From Oerskovia merdavium (GTDB lineage: Bacteria > Actinomycetota > Actinomycetes > Actinomycetales > Cellulomonadaceae): a stretch of DNA of 36,525 nucleotides. Location: contig NZ_JACSQF010000030.1 of the NCBI RefSeq assembly GCF_014836755.1, positions 1 through 36,525 on the forward strand, read 5' to 3'. Below, piece after piece: positions 24,187 to 32,064 of the stretch. Each line of letters begins with the position of its first letter. The stretch's first letter is position 1. The notes below the pieces were generated by a model, which was not told the origin of the DNA, made no database searches, and saw nothing but the letters and a program-made list of their open reading frames with translations. The translations under genes and the position numbers were made by a program.

Positions 24187-26412
24187 TCAGCGACCGTCAG
24201 CGAGGACCACGAGCTGCTGGGTCGCGCGCGTCATCGCGACGTAGCGGTCGACCGCTCCCTCGATCCCCTCGCCGAACGACTCCGGGTCGACCAGGACCAC
24301 CAGGTCGAACTCGAGCCCCTTGGCGAGCACCGGGGTCAGCGACCGCACGCGCGGCGTGCCCGCGAACGAGGGGGAGCCGATCACGCACGCGGTGCCGTCG
24401 TCGTGCGTCGCGAGCCAGGTCGCCAGGATCGCGTCCAGGTCCGCCGTGCCGCCGTGCACCACGGGGACCCCGGAGCGCCGGACCGACGTCGGCACGTTGG
24501 CGTCGGGGAGCGCGGCCCGGATGACCGGCTCGGCCTCGGTCATGACCTCCTCCGGGGTCCGGTAGTTGATGCTCAGCGAGGCGGAGCGGACCCGGTCGAG
24601 CCCGACCCGGGTGAGCCGTTCGTCCCACGACTCGGTGAACCCGTGCCTGGCCTGCGCCCGGTCGCCCACGATCGTGAGGCTCCCCGACGGGCAGCGCAGG
24701 AGCAGCATCTGCCACTCGGCGTCCGTCAGCTCCTGCGCCTCGTCCACGACGACGTGCGCGAACGGTCCCGCGAGCAGGTCCGGGGTCGCGGTCTCGAGCG
24801 AGGACGGGTCGACCAGCGCGCCCTGGAGGTCCTGCCCGCGCAGCATCGACATGACCTGCAGCTCGGAGTCGTCGGTCGCGATCAGGTGGTCGACGACGTC
24901 GGCCATGCGCGCGCTCTCGGCCGCGGCGGCGGCCTGGTTCCGGCGTCGTCGACGCGACTCCTCGGGGTCGCCCAGGCGCTGGTGCGCCGCGTCGAGGAGC
25001 GGCAGGTCGGCGACGGTCCAGGCCTGGGCGTCGTCGCGCTGCAGGGCCTGGGCCTCCGCGGGCGTGAGCCAGGGGGCGCACATCCGCAGGTAGGCGGGTA
25101 CCGACCACAGGTCCGCGACGAGGTCGGTCGCCTCGATGAGCGGCCACGCCCGGTTGAAGGCCTTGCCCAGGTCCCTGTTCTGACGGAGCGACCGGCGGAC
25201 CTGGTCCTCGGGCACGTCCTCGGTCTCGTCGGTGTGCTTGTCGACGAGGATCGTCAGCAGTGCCTCCCAGACCTCGTCGCGCGCCTCGTTGTGCGGGGTG
25301 CCGGGGTCGGGCGACGCGAACGCCTCTGCCCAGTCGGCCGTGCTGAGCCAGACGTCGGCCCACGGGGTGCCGACCTCCATGCCCTCGGTCGGCGGCCGTT
25401 CGGAGAACCGCACCGCGGGCTCGATCGCCGCGACCATGCTCGCCGACGCCTTGAGGCGAGCCACCTCGGGGTCGGTCTCCGGCGCTGCCGCTGCCCCCTC
25501 CGGGACGAGGTCGCGCAGCGTGCACGTCTGCACACCCTCCTCACCGAGGCTCGGCAGGACGTCGGCGACGTAGGCGAGGTACGGCTCGTGCGGTCCGACG
25601 AAGAGCACTCCGCCGTGGTGGTGCCCCAGACGCGGGTCGGAGTAGAGGAGGAACGCCGCGCGGTGCAGCGCGACGACCGTCTTGCCCGTGCCGGGGCCGC
25701 CGTCGACGACCAGGGCGCCGCGGGAGTCGGCACGCACGATCGCGTCCTGGTCGGACTGGATGGTGCCCAGCACGTCCCGCATGCGGGGAGACCTGCTGGT
25801 GCCGAGGCTCGCGATGAAGGCCGACTCGTCGTCGAGCGCGGCGCTGTCGTCGTGACCGTCCGCGGTGAACGACTCGTCCCAGTAGTCGCTGATCCGCCCG
25901 CCCGTCCAGCGGTACCGGCGACGGCTCGCGAGCCCCAGGGGGTGCGCACGCGTCGCCGCGAAGTACGGTTCGGCGGGCTGCGAACGCCAGTCGACCAGCA
26001 GGCGTCGGCCGGCGGCGTCGGTCAGGCCGAGCCGCCCGACGTACACGGGCTCGGACCCGTCGGCCGGCACCAGGCGTCCCAGGCACAGGTCGATCCCGTA
26101 CCTCTGCAGGAGACGCAACCGGGAGCTGAGCCGGTGGATCTCCTGGTCGCGTTCGAGCGCTTCGGTGCCGGACCCGCCAGGGGCTCGGCGCGCGGCGTCG
26201 AGTCGCGCGGACAGGTCGGCGACCGAGTGCTCGAGGGTCGCGGCGACCGCGGCGAGGTGTCGCTCGTCGGCGGCGATCAGGGCCGGGTCCGCCTTCGCGG
26301 CGAGGCGCTCGGGAAGGTCGAACGGGCTGTCGTCCTGAGGGGGCACGCGAGAGGCTCCGATCGGGTTCGTGCGGGTGCGGGGTGACCGGAAGGCTGACGA
26401 AGAGGCGCGCAT
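24187..26412 (-). CDS. helR: HelD/HelR-type RNA polymerase-associated UvrD-like ATPase
   Basis: A 741-residue superfamily-1 ATPase of the HelD group. A charged N-terminal arm (about 25-95) precedes Walker A GGPGTGKT with Lys244. A long helical insertion is followed by Walker B VVVDEAQE with Glu558, then motifs V-VI (LAKGLEFDLVVLVDPESFG, VDRYVAMTRATQQLVVL). HelD proteins displace or recycle stalled RNA polymerase. Actinobacterial HelR removes rifamycin-bound polymerase and gives rifamycin tolerance (established for HelR in Streptomyces). The ATG at 26412 gives a normal start, with GGAG upstream. The RAE-like dyad at 26470-26492 argues for the HelR subtype rather than housekeeping HelD. It is divergent from a small membrane protein. 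Confidence 0.87.
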   Translation of the reverse strand: MRASSSAFRSPRTRTNPIGASRVPPQDDSPFDLPERLAAKADPALIAADERHLAAVAATLEHSVADLSARLDAARRAPGGSGTEALERDQEIHRLSSRLRLLQRYGIDLCLGRLVPADGSEPVYVGRLGLTDAAGRRLLVDWRSQPAEPYFAATRAHPLGLASRRRYRWTGGRISDYWDESFTADGHDDSAALDDESAFIASLGTSRSPRMRDVLGTIQSDQDAIVRADSRGALVVDGGPGTGKTVVALHRAAFLLYSDPRLGHHHGGVLFVGPHEPYLAYVADVLPSLGEEGVQTCTLRDLVPEGAAAAPETDPEVARLKASASMVAAIEPAVRFSERPPTEGMEVGTPWADVWLSTADWAEAFASPDPGTPHNEARDEVWEALLTILVDKHTDETEDVPEDQVRRSLRQNRDLGKAFNRAWPLIEATDLVADLWSVPAYLRMCAPWLTPAEAQALQRDDAQAWTVADLPLLDAAHQRLGDPEESRRRRRNQAAAAAESARMADVVDHLIATDDSELQVMSMLRGQDLQGALVDPSSLETATPDLLAGPFAHVVVDEAQELTDAEWQMLLLRCPSGSLTIVGDRAQARHGFTESWDERLTRVGLDRVRSASLSINYRTPEEVMTEAEPVIRAALPDANVPTSVRRSGVPVVHGGTADLDAILATWLATHDDGTACVIGSPSFAGTPRVRSLTPVLAKGLEFDLVVLVDPESFGEGIEGAVDRYVAMTRATQQLVVLADGR

Positions 26413-26469
26413 GACCGAGGTTCTCCATCCCACTGCTCGCGGCTGAGATCGACCATTCTGCGGGACGAC

Positions 26470-26492
26470 GGGGGCCTTGCCGCAAGGCCCCC
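26470..26492. promoter_or_regulatory. Rifamycin-associated element (RAE)-like inverted repeat
   Basis: A perfect 23-bp dyad with 11-bp arms (GGGGGCCTTGC / GCAAGGCCCCC) and one central base. The minus-strand core is CTTGCGGCAAG, which agrees with my memory of the RAE found upstream of actinobacterial rifamycin-inactivation and helR genes. It lies 58 bp upstream of the HelR-like start. TTGCGG (minus) and TTGCCG (plus) inside it can serve as -35 boxes for both divergent genes. Confidence 0.8.
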
Positions 26493-26505
26493 TGTGCGCT
26501 ATATC
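26477..26505 (+). promoter_or_regulatory. Candidate promoter of the divergent membrane-protein gene
   Basis: TTGCCG at 26477-26482 and TATATC at 26500-26505 are separated by exactly 17 bp, reading toward the gene at 26584. The -35 box lies inside the RAE-like dyad, so this gene may also be rifamycin-responsive. Confidence 0.5.
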
Positions 26506-26583
26506 TTGAGAGTGGAAGGGGTGAGCACTCCCCGTTCCCAGCCCCTCCGGCCCGCAGGGCGTCGCTTCTGCCAGGATGCACGG

Positions 26584-27120
26584 ATGGTGCATCCCATCGA
26601 GCTGGTCCCCGTCGACGCAGAGACCTTCGACGACCTCGAGCCGGACGAGGACTCCCCGGCCACGGAGACGGCAGAGCCCGCGCCACCGACGCCCCGCGGT
26701 CGCCGGGTCTTCCCCCTCCTGGCGGTCGGGATCCTGCTGGTCGGGGTCTCGTACGTGCTGAGGCGCCTGGCCCAGGCGTTCCAGGCGCACGCGGTCGACA
26801 GGTCCGGCAGCCTCGACCTCTCGACGTGGCAGTACGGTGTCGCCAACGGTGCGGCCACGGCGCATGCCCTGACCGCCGCGGGGGGAGCCGCGGTGCTGAC
26901 CGTGGCGGTGCTCCGCGCAGCGCGTGCCCTGGACGCCCTGGGGCGGTCCGACGACCTCGCACCCGACCGGCGGACGGGATCTCGGTGGCTCGTCGTCGTG
27001 GCGGCCTGCGTCGTCGCGGTGGCGGTCGTCGTCGCCCTCGCGTTCCCCCAGGTCGGCGCGCCGGGTCAGGTGATCGTCCAGGATGTCCGGTCCGGTCAGC
27101 TCTCGATCGTCGGCGGCTGA
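26584..27120 (+). CDS. Small two-helix membrane protein, unknown function
   Basis: A 178-residue protein with an acidic, Pro/Thr-rich N-terminal tail (residues 1-40). A first membrane helix lies near 44-62 (VFPLLAVGILLVGVSYVL). A weaker hydrophobic, Ala-rich segment follows around 92-116, and a second strong helix near 137-160 (WLVVVAACVVAVAVVVALAF). I do not recognise a family. The ATG at 26584 is chosen; the frame is open to 26494, but that region holds the promoter and the RAE-like dyad. It is divergent from the HelR-like gene and shares its 171-bp control region. Its stop lies 46 bp from the convergent tRNA methyltransferase stop. Confidence 0.7.
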   Translation: MVHPIELVPVDAETFDDLEPDEDSPATETAEPAPPTPRGRRVFPLLAVGILLVGVSYVLRRLAQAFQAHAVDRSGSLDLSTWQYGVANGAATAHALTAAGGAAVLTVAVLRAARALDALGRSDDLAPDRRTGSRWLVVVAACVVAVAVVVALAFPQVGAPGQVIVQDVRSGQLSIVGG

Positions 27121-27166
27121 TCCTTCGAGGCGTTCCCGCCCCCCGGCCCGGCCACGGCTCGCGAGG

Positions 27167-27742
27167 TCAGACCCCGCCGGCGAACCCCGTCTGGCGCCAG
27201 GCCTCGTAGATCGCGATCGACGCGCTGTTCGTCAGGTTGAGCGACCGGCGCCCGGGCAGCATGGGGATCTTGACCTGGTCGGTGATGCGCGCGTGCGCCA
27301 GGACGTCGTCGGGCAGGCCGGTGGGCTCGGGGCCGAACAGCAGCACGTCGCCTGGGCGGTACTCGACGTCGGTGTGCCGCGTGGTGGCCTTGGTCGTGAA
27401 CGCGAAGACGCGGGCCTCGGGCATCGAGGCGAGGGCAGCCTCGAGGTCGGCGTGCACCTCCATCGCGGCGAGGTCGTGGTAGTCGAGCCCCGCACGGCGG
27501 AGCTTGGGTTCGTCGAGGTCGAAGCCCAGCGGCTCGACCAGGTGCAGGCGGGCGCCCGTCACGGCCGCGAGGCGGATCGCGTTGCCCGTGTTGCCCGGGA
27601 TGCGGGGCTCGAAGAACACGAGGTGGGGGAGCGTCGGGGCCGGGCGCTCGGCGTCGGTGCCGAGGTGCGGGCGCCAGTCCTCGGCACCGGTGACCCCGGG
27701 CGAAGGTGCGGGCACGGACGTGGTGGGTGCGTCGTCGGGCAT
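27167..27742 (-). CDS. trmL: tRNA (cytidine(34)-2'-O)-methyltransferase, TrmL type (SPOUT)
   Basis: A 191-residue SpoU/SPOUT-family RNA 2'-O-methyltransferase using S-adenosylmethionine. N-terminal motif 1 is FFEPRIPGNTGNAIRLAAVTGA, a close match to the PEIPxNTGNxxR motif of TrmL/YibK. The C-terminal trefoil-knot motifs are LLFGPEPTGLPDD and IPMLPGRRSLNLTNSASIAIYEAWRQ. The family methylates the wobble ribose of certain tRNA-Leu species. Length is slightly above YibK because of a short N-terminal extension of about 30 residues. The ATG is at 27742. It stands alone between the membrane-protein gene (convergent) and the sugar operon end (same strand, 90 bp upstream), and is probably unrelated to either in function. 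Confidence 0.9.
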   Translation of the reverse strand: MPDDAPTTSVPAPSPGVTGAEDWRPHLGTDAERPAPTLPHLVFFEPRIPGNTGNAIRLAAVTGARLHLVEPLGFDLDEPKLRRAGLDYHDLAAMEVHADLEAALASMPEARVFAFTTKATTRHTDVEYRPGDVLLFGPEPTGLPDDVLAHARITDQVKIPMLPGRRSLNLTNSASIAIYEAWRQTGFAGGV

Positions 27743-27832
27743 GGTCTCGATTCTCCCACCGTGGCGCCGCCCGACGGGCCGGTGCGGGCGTGACCTCCAG
27801 ACCCTGCCCGTCCCGCGGCCCGCTCGGAGGGT

Positions 27833-28858
27833 TCAGCCCATCCGCGTGAGCGTGGCCGCGTCGACCTCGTGCTGCAGCGGCTCGCCCGCGAGGAAGCGGC
27901 CGATCTCCTCGACCACGATCGACCCCTGCCGCAGCCGACCCTGGACCGTCGCGGCCGCGTGGTGCGGCGTGAGGAGCACGTTCGGCAGGGTCCGCAGCGG
28001 GTGGTCGACGGGCAGCGGCTCGGCGTCGAACACGTCGAGCGCTGCGTCGATCCGTCCGCTCGCGACCTCGCGCAGCAGCGCGTCCTCGTCGGTCAGCCAC
28101 GACCGGGCGGTGTTGACGAGCCCCGCCCCGTCGGGCATGAGGGCGAGCTCGCGCGCCCCGACCAGGTGGTGCGTCTCGGGCAGGGTGGGCGCGTGGACCA
28201 TGGTGATGCGGCTCGTCGCGAGCAGGTGGTCGAGGCTCACGAGCGCGACGCCCAGGGCCTGGGCGTCCGCGGCCGACAGGGTCGGGTCCGCGACCACTAC
28301 CTCGGCCCCGAGCGCGCGCAGCATGGTGATCGCCGCCCGCCCGGTCCGGGAGGCGCCGATCACGCCGATGCGCGTGCCCGCGATCTCGTACCGCGGGGGC
28401 GCGGCCTCGGCGTCCTCCCACGAGGCACCCGACGCGAGACCGTGGTGGAAGCGCGGGAGCTGGTGCAGGAGGGCCATCGCGAACACGACCGACACCTCGC
28501 CGACCGACTGCGCCATGCCCTGCCCGGCCTGGGTCACGCGCACGCCGCGCGCGAACAGCTCGGGCGTGACGAACGGCTTGACGCTCGCGCCCGTGTGCGC
28601 GACCAGGCGCAGGTCCGGCAGGCGGTCGAGCAACGCGGCGTCGAGGCGGGGCGTCCCCCACGAGATGACGAGCACCTGTGCGTGCGAGAGGCCCGACGAC
28701 GCAGCGCCCGCCCGGGCGTCGAGCGTCGCACCCAGCGTGGCCGGGTCGTCGACGAGCACCACGTCGGTCAGCGCGGTCAGCGTCTCCCACGCCGCGGGCG
28801 TGAAGAACTCGGCCCGCAGCGCGGGGGAGACGCTGACGACGCTCGGGGTGCGGCTCAT
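27833..28858 (-). CDS. D-2-hydroxyacid dehydrogenase family protein
   Basis: A 341-residue NAD(P)-dependent D-isomer 2-hydroxyacid dehydrogenase. The Rossmann motif is IGVIGASRTGRAAI (165-178). The catalytic set is Arg252 (VNTARSWLTDEDAL), Glu280 (DVFDAEPLP) and His299 (LLTPHHAAAT). The glycine loop is unusual, with Ala-Ser-Arg in place of the common GxGxxG middle. The ATG at 28858 starts 7 bp after the stop of the aldolase-like gene without its own clear ribosome site, implying translational coupling. It is the last gene of the minus-strand sugar operon. It could reduce or oxidise a 2-oxo/2-hydroxy acid made by the aldolase (inference). Substrate unknown. Confidence 0.88.
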   Translation of the reverse strand: MSRTPSVVSVSPALRAEFFTPAAWETLTALTDVVLVDDPATLGATLDARAGAASSGLSHAQVLVISWGTPRLDAALLDRLPDLRLVAHTGASVKPFVTPELFARGVRVTQAGQGMAQSVGEVSVVFAMALLHQLPRFHHGLASGASWEDAEAAPPRYEIAGTRIGVIGASRTGRAAITMLRALGAEVVVADPTLSAADAQALGVALVSLDHLLATSRITMVHAPTLPETHHLVGARELALMPDGAGLVNTARSWLTDEDALLREVASGRIDAALDVFDAEPLPVDHPLRTLPNVLLTPHHAAATVQGRLRQGSIVVEEIGRFLAGEPLQHEVDAATLTRMG

Positions 28859-28865
28859 CGGGGAA

Positions 28866-30020
28866 TCATGCCAGCCACGCGTCGAGGTGCTCCGCGACGA
28901 ACGCGTCGTCCGACGCGCCGAGCCACGGGTACGCGGCCGTGACGCGCGTGAGCTCGTCGGCCTGCCCGGGGGACAGCGTCTCGGCGGGGTCGAGGCACCA
29001 GATGCCCTCGAGCAGCCCCTGGCGGCGCAGGACCTCGTGCACACCGGCGATGACCCCCGCGAAGTCGTTCGTGGAGTCGAACACCGCGGCGTTGGCGTCG
29101 GTGAGCCCGGTCTGACGGGCGACCAGGAGGCGCAGGGCCGCGTCGTCGGGCACCGTGAGCGTGCCGTCGGCCGTGACGCCGCGCGCGGCCTGGGCGAGGC
29201 GCAGGGTCTCGACCGCGCCGCGCGTCCACACGGCCCACTGGCCGAGCAGGCCGCCCACGAAGCGCGCGGTGTACGGGCTCGCGCTCCCCGTGACCGGGAC
29301 GTCGACCTCGGAGACCAGGTCGGCGATGATCGCGTCGTCGTTGCCCGTGTAGAGCGAGATCTGGTCCGCCCGGCCGGACTCGGCAACGCCGCGCAGGACG
29401 TCGATGGTCCGGTACCGGTCGAACGGCGCAGCCTTGACGGCCACGACGGCCTCGATGGCGGCGAACCCGCGCCAGAAGTCGACCGAGAGGCGGGGCCCGC
29501 CGATCGCCTCCTGGAGGTAGAAGCCGACCACGGGCAGGACCTCGCCCACGGCCCGCGCACGGTCGAGCAGGTAGCGCTCGACCTCCTCGCGCGTGCCGCT
29601 CAACCCGGCCACGCGCGGCGCGAGGAGCACCGCGTCGTAGCCGAGCTCGGCCGCGACCTGGGCCTCGGCCACGGCCTGGGCCGTGGGTCCCGAGGCTCCG
29701 GCGACCTGGACGAGCGGACGCGGCCCCGTGGTCGCGGAACCTGCGGGCGCGTTCCCGCCCAGCGTCTCGCGCGACACCTCCGCGGCCATCTCGAGCACCG
29801 GCCGGTAGAGACCGACGTCGCGGATCTCGAACTGCGTCGTGTGCACGCCCACGGCCACACCGCCGGCCCCGGCCGCGTGGTAGTACCGCGTGAGGGCACG
29901 CTGGCGGCGCTCGTCGAACCGGCGGTCGGCGGTCAGCGCGAGCGGCTGGGCCGGGATGACCGTGCCCGCGCGCAGGAGCGCGAGCGACGCGGGCTCCATG
30001 GCGTCGAGGACCGAGGCCAT
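28866..30020 (-). CDS. DapA-fold (dihydrodipicolinate synthase family) aldolase-like protein
   Basis: A 384-residue TIM-barrel protein of the DHDPS/N-acetylneuraminate lyase superfamily, longer than the usual 290-310 residues. The probable Schiff-base Lys is Lys196 in AVVAVKAAPFDRYRT and the partner Tyr is Tyr168 in PVVGFYLQEAIGG. The C-terminal extension (about 300-384) ends EHLDAWLA. Its ATG overlaps the TGA of the epimerase-like gene by one base, so the two are coupled. Characterised relatives cleave 2-keto-3-deoxy sugar acids or similar compounds to pyruvate plus an aldehyde. That reaction here is inference. No lysine-biosynthesis gene is nearby. Confidence 0.85.
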   Translation of the reverse strand: MASVLDAMEPASLALLRAGTVIPAQPLALTADRRFDERRQRALTRYYHAAGAGGVAVGVHTTQFEIRDVGLYRPVLEMAAEVSRETLGGNAPAGSATTGPRPLVQVAGASGPTAQAVAEAQVAAELGYDAVLLAPRVAGLSGTREEVERYLLDRARAVGEVLPVVGFYLQEAIGGPRLSVDFWRGFAAIEAVVAVKAAPFDRYRTIDVLRGVAESGRADQISLYTGNDDAIIADLVSEVDVPVTGSASPYTARFVGGLLGQWAVWTRGAVETLRLAQAARGVTADGTLTVPDDAALRLLVARQTGLTDANAAVFDSTNDFAGVIAGVHEVLRRQGLLEGIWCLDPAETLSPGQADELTRVTAAYPWLGASDDAFVAEHLDAWLA

Positions 30021-31126
30021 CAGAACTTCCCGTCGCGGACGGTGAACTTGGTGGCCTTGCCGCTCGTGGGCAGGCCCGCCGCGAGCCACTGCGCCTGCCA
30101 GTCGACGAGCGTGCGCAGCGAGACGTCGGGGTACCCGAACAGCTCGTGGCACAGGCTCGCGTCGTTGAGCAGGGCCGTCCCGGCCTCCTCGCCCTGGAAC
30201 GAGACCTCGCGGCCCAGCCCCGCGCCGAGCAGCCCTGCGAGGCGGCGCACCGACGCGGTCTCGGGGCCCGTGAGGTTGACCGTGAAGGCGGGGGAGGACG
30301 CATGGCCGAGCGCACGCAGCGCGACCTCGTTCGCGTACCCCTGCCACACGACGTTGACGTGGCTCGTGGTCAGGTCGACGGGCTCGCCCGCGAGGATCGG
30401 CGCGGCGACGTCGCACAGCACGCCGTAGCGCAGGTCGACCGCGTAGTTGAGGCGGATGTTCGCGACCTTGGTGCCGCGCGTGAGGGCCGCGTGCTGGAAC
30501 AGGCGCTCGCGCCCCAGGCAGCTCATGGCGTACTCGCCGACGGGCCCGGTCGGGTCGTCCTCGGAGCAGCCGCCCGAGGAGACCGGGACGAGCGGGTACA
30601 CGTTCCCGGTCGAGAACGCGGCGATGGTCGAGTCCGCGTAGCGGCGCGCGACGTCGCTCACGAGCGCGGCGTTCGCGGCCCACGCGAGCGAGGGAGCCGA
30701 CGACGTGCCGAACTTGGCGCCGACCATGTAGACGACGTCCGCGCCGTCGGGCAGGCCGCCCAGGACCGCGGGGTCGCCCGTCATGAGGTCGGCCGTCACG
30801 ACGTTCACGCCCGCGTCGCGCAGGTGGTCGGCCTGGGCCGGGTCCGACCAGCGCGAGACCGCGTGGACGGCGTCGCCCGTGCGGCCCGCGGCGTCGAGCG
30901 CGCGTCGGGCGAGGACCGTGAGGCTCGGGCCCATCTTGCCGCCCGCACCCAGGACGACCAGGTCGCCCGAGCGTGCGGCCATGTCCGCGACGAGCGCGGG
31001 CGAGGGCGTGGTGAGCAGGTCCTCGAGCTCGGCGAGCGAGGAGGGGCCGGCGGGGCGCCCGACGGCGGAGTCGCCGGCAGGAGCGACGGCGGCAGCGGGC
31101 AGAGGGCTGGGTGAGGTCGAAGACAC
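30020..31126 (-). CDS. NAD-dependent epimerase/dehydratase family protein, lacking the usual catalytic Lys
   Basis: A 368-residue extended short-chain-dehydrogenase-like protein. The Rossmann motif is VVLGAGGKMGPSL at 57-69. Other features are YMVGAKFGTSS, AFSTGNVYPLV and a substrate-side segment NLTGPETASVRRLAGLLG. The active-site Tyr199 is present in EYAMSCLGRERL, but the Lys of YxxxK is Cys203. It may therefore be an altered-chemistry or non-redox member. The GTG at 31126 is chosen because the N-terminal ELEDLLTTPSPALVADMAA segment belongs to this subgroup. It starts 5 nt after the permease stop, and its end overlaps the next ATG. Probably processes the imported sugar derivative (inference). 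Confidence 0.83.
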   Translation of the reverse strand: MSSTSPSPLPAAAVAPAGDSAVGRPAGPSSLAELEDLLTTPSPALVADMAARSGDLVVLGAGGKMGPSLTVLARRALDAAGRTGDAVHAVSRWSDPAQADHLRDAGVNVVTADLMTGDPAVLGGLPDGADVVYMVGAKFGTSSAPSLAWAANAALVSDVARRYADSTIAAFSTGNVYPLVPVSSGGCSEDDPTGPVGEYAMSCLGRERLFQHAALTRGTKVANIRLNYAVDLRYGVLCDVAAPILAGEPVDLTTSHVNVVWQGYANEVALRALGHASSPAFTVNLTGPETASVRRLAGLLGAGLGREVSFQGEEAGTALLNDASLCHELFGYPDVSLRTLVDWQAQWLAAGLPTSGKATKFTVRDGKF

Positions 31127-31131
31127 GAGTG

Positions 31132-32064
31132 CTATCCCTTGATTCCGGACATGGTGACGCCCTCCTGGAAGTAGCGCTGGGCCACGAGGTAGGCGGCGAA
31201 GATCGGCACGAAGGAGATGGTCGCGCCGGCGAGGATCATGTTGAGCGGCACGTCCTGCTGCTGCAGCGACGCGATACCCACGGTGAGGGTCCAGTGGTCG
31301 GTGCCCTGGCCCATGATGAGCGGCCACAGGAAGTCGTTCCAGTGCCACAGGAAGACGAACGTGCCGAGCGTCGCGAGGATCGGCTTGCACAGGGGCAGCA
31401 CGATGCGCGTGAAGATGCGCCACTCGGACGCACCGTCGAGCTTGGCGGCCTCGAAGAGCTCGTCGGGCATGTCCATGATGAACTGCCGCATGAGGAACAC
31501 GGCCTGCGCGTTCGCGAGCGTCGGCAGGATCAGGCCCCAGTAGGTGTCCAGGCCGCCGACCTGCGCCATGAGGATGAAGGTCGGGATCAGGGTCACGTGG
31601 TACGGGACCATGACCATCGCGAGGAACGACCAGAACATGGCCTCACGGCCCGGGAACTTCTTCTTGGCGAACGCGTAGCCCGCCATCGCGGAGAACGCGA
31701 GGACCAGGACCACCGAGACGACCGAGTAGATGAGCGTGTTCCCGAACCAGGTCCAGATGTTCCCGGCACCGAGCACGCGCTCGTAGGCCGCGAAGCCCAG
31801 GTTCGTGGGGATGAGGCTCTGCGGGAACTGGATCGCCGCCGCAGGCTTGAGCGAGAGCACGACCATCGCGTAGAACGGGAAGATCGTGACGACCGCGGCG
31901 AGGCTCAGCACGACGTACCGCACGATCTTGCCGCGTAGCGTCAGGTCCATGCCCGAGTTCTTGCTGCGCTTGCGGCGCACCGTGGGCGTGAGGTCGGTCG
32001 GGCTGGTGGTACCGGCAGCGGTCCCGGGGTGCCCCGGGGTGCCGGGGGTGGCGAGCGTGGTCAC
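31132..32064 (-). CDS. Carbohydrate ABC transporter permease (MalG/CUT1 type)
   Basis: A 310-residue inner permease with about six membrane helices. The CUT1 EAA loop is FEAAKLDGASEWRIFTRIVLPLCKP, and the C-terminus MSGIKG is typical of MalG-like proteins. A long Pro/Thr-rich cytoplasmic N-terminus (about 40 residues) precedes helix 1 (IVRYVVLSLAAVVTIFPFYAMVV). The GTG at 32064 overlaps the TGA of the partner permease by four bases. It works with the upstream permease and lipoprotein. No ATPase is encoded in the cluster, so a shared MsiK-type ATPase elsewhere is expected (common in actinobacteria). Confidence 0.93.
   Translation of the reverse strand: MTTLATPGTPGHPGTAAGTTSPTDLTPTVRRKRSKNSGMDLTLRGKIVRYVVLSLAAVVTIFPFYAMVVLSLKPAAAIQFPQSLIPTNLGFAAYERVLGAGNIWTWFGNTLIYSVVSVVLVLAFSAMAGYAFAKKKFPGREAMFWSFLAMVMVPYHVTLIPTFILMAQVGGLDTYWGLILPTLANAQAVFLMRQFIMDMPDELFEAAKLDGASEWRIFTRIVLPLCKPILATLGTFVFLWHWNDFLWPLIMGQGTDHWTLTVGIASLQQQDVPLNMILAGATISFVPIFAAYLVAQRYFQEGVTMSGIKG

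Noticed and set aside
26494-26583. N-terminal extension of the small membrane protein from the GTG at 26494.
   Set aside because: It would begin 2 bp after the RAE-like dyad and include the TATATC promoter box. The ATG at 26584 is more reasonable.
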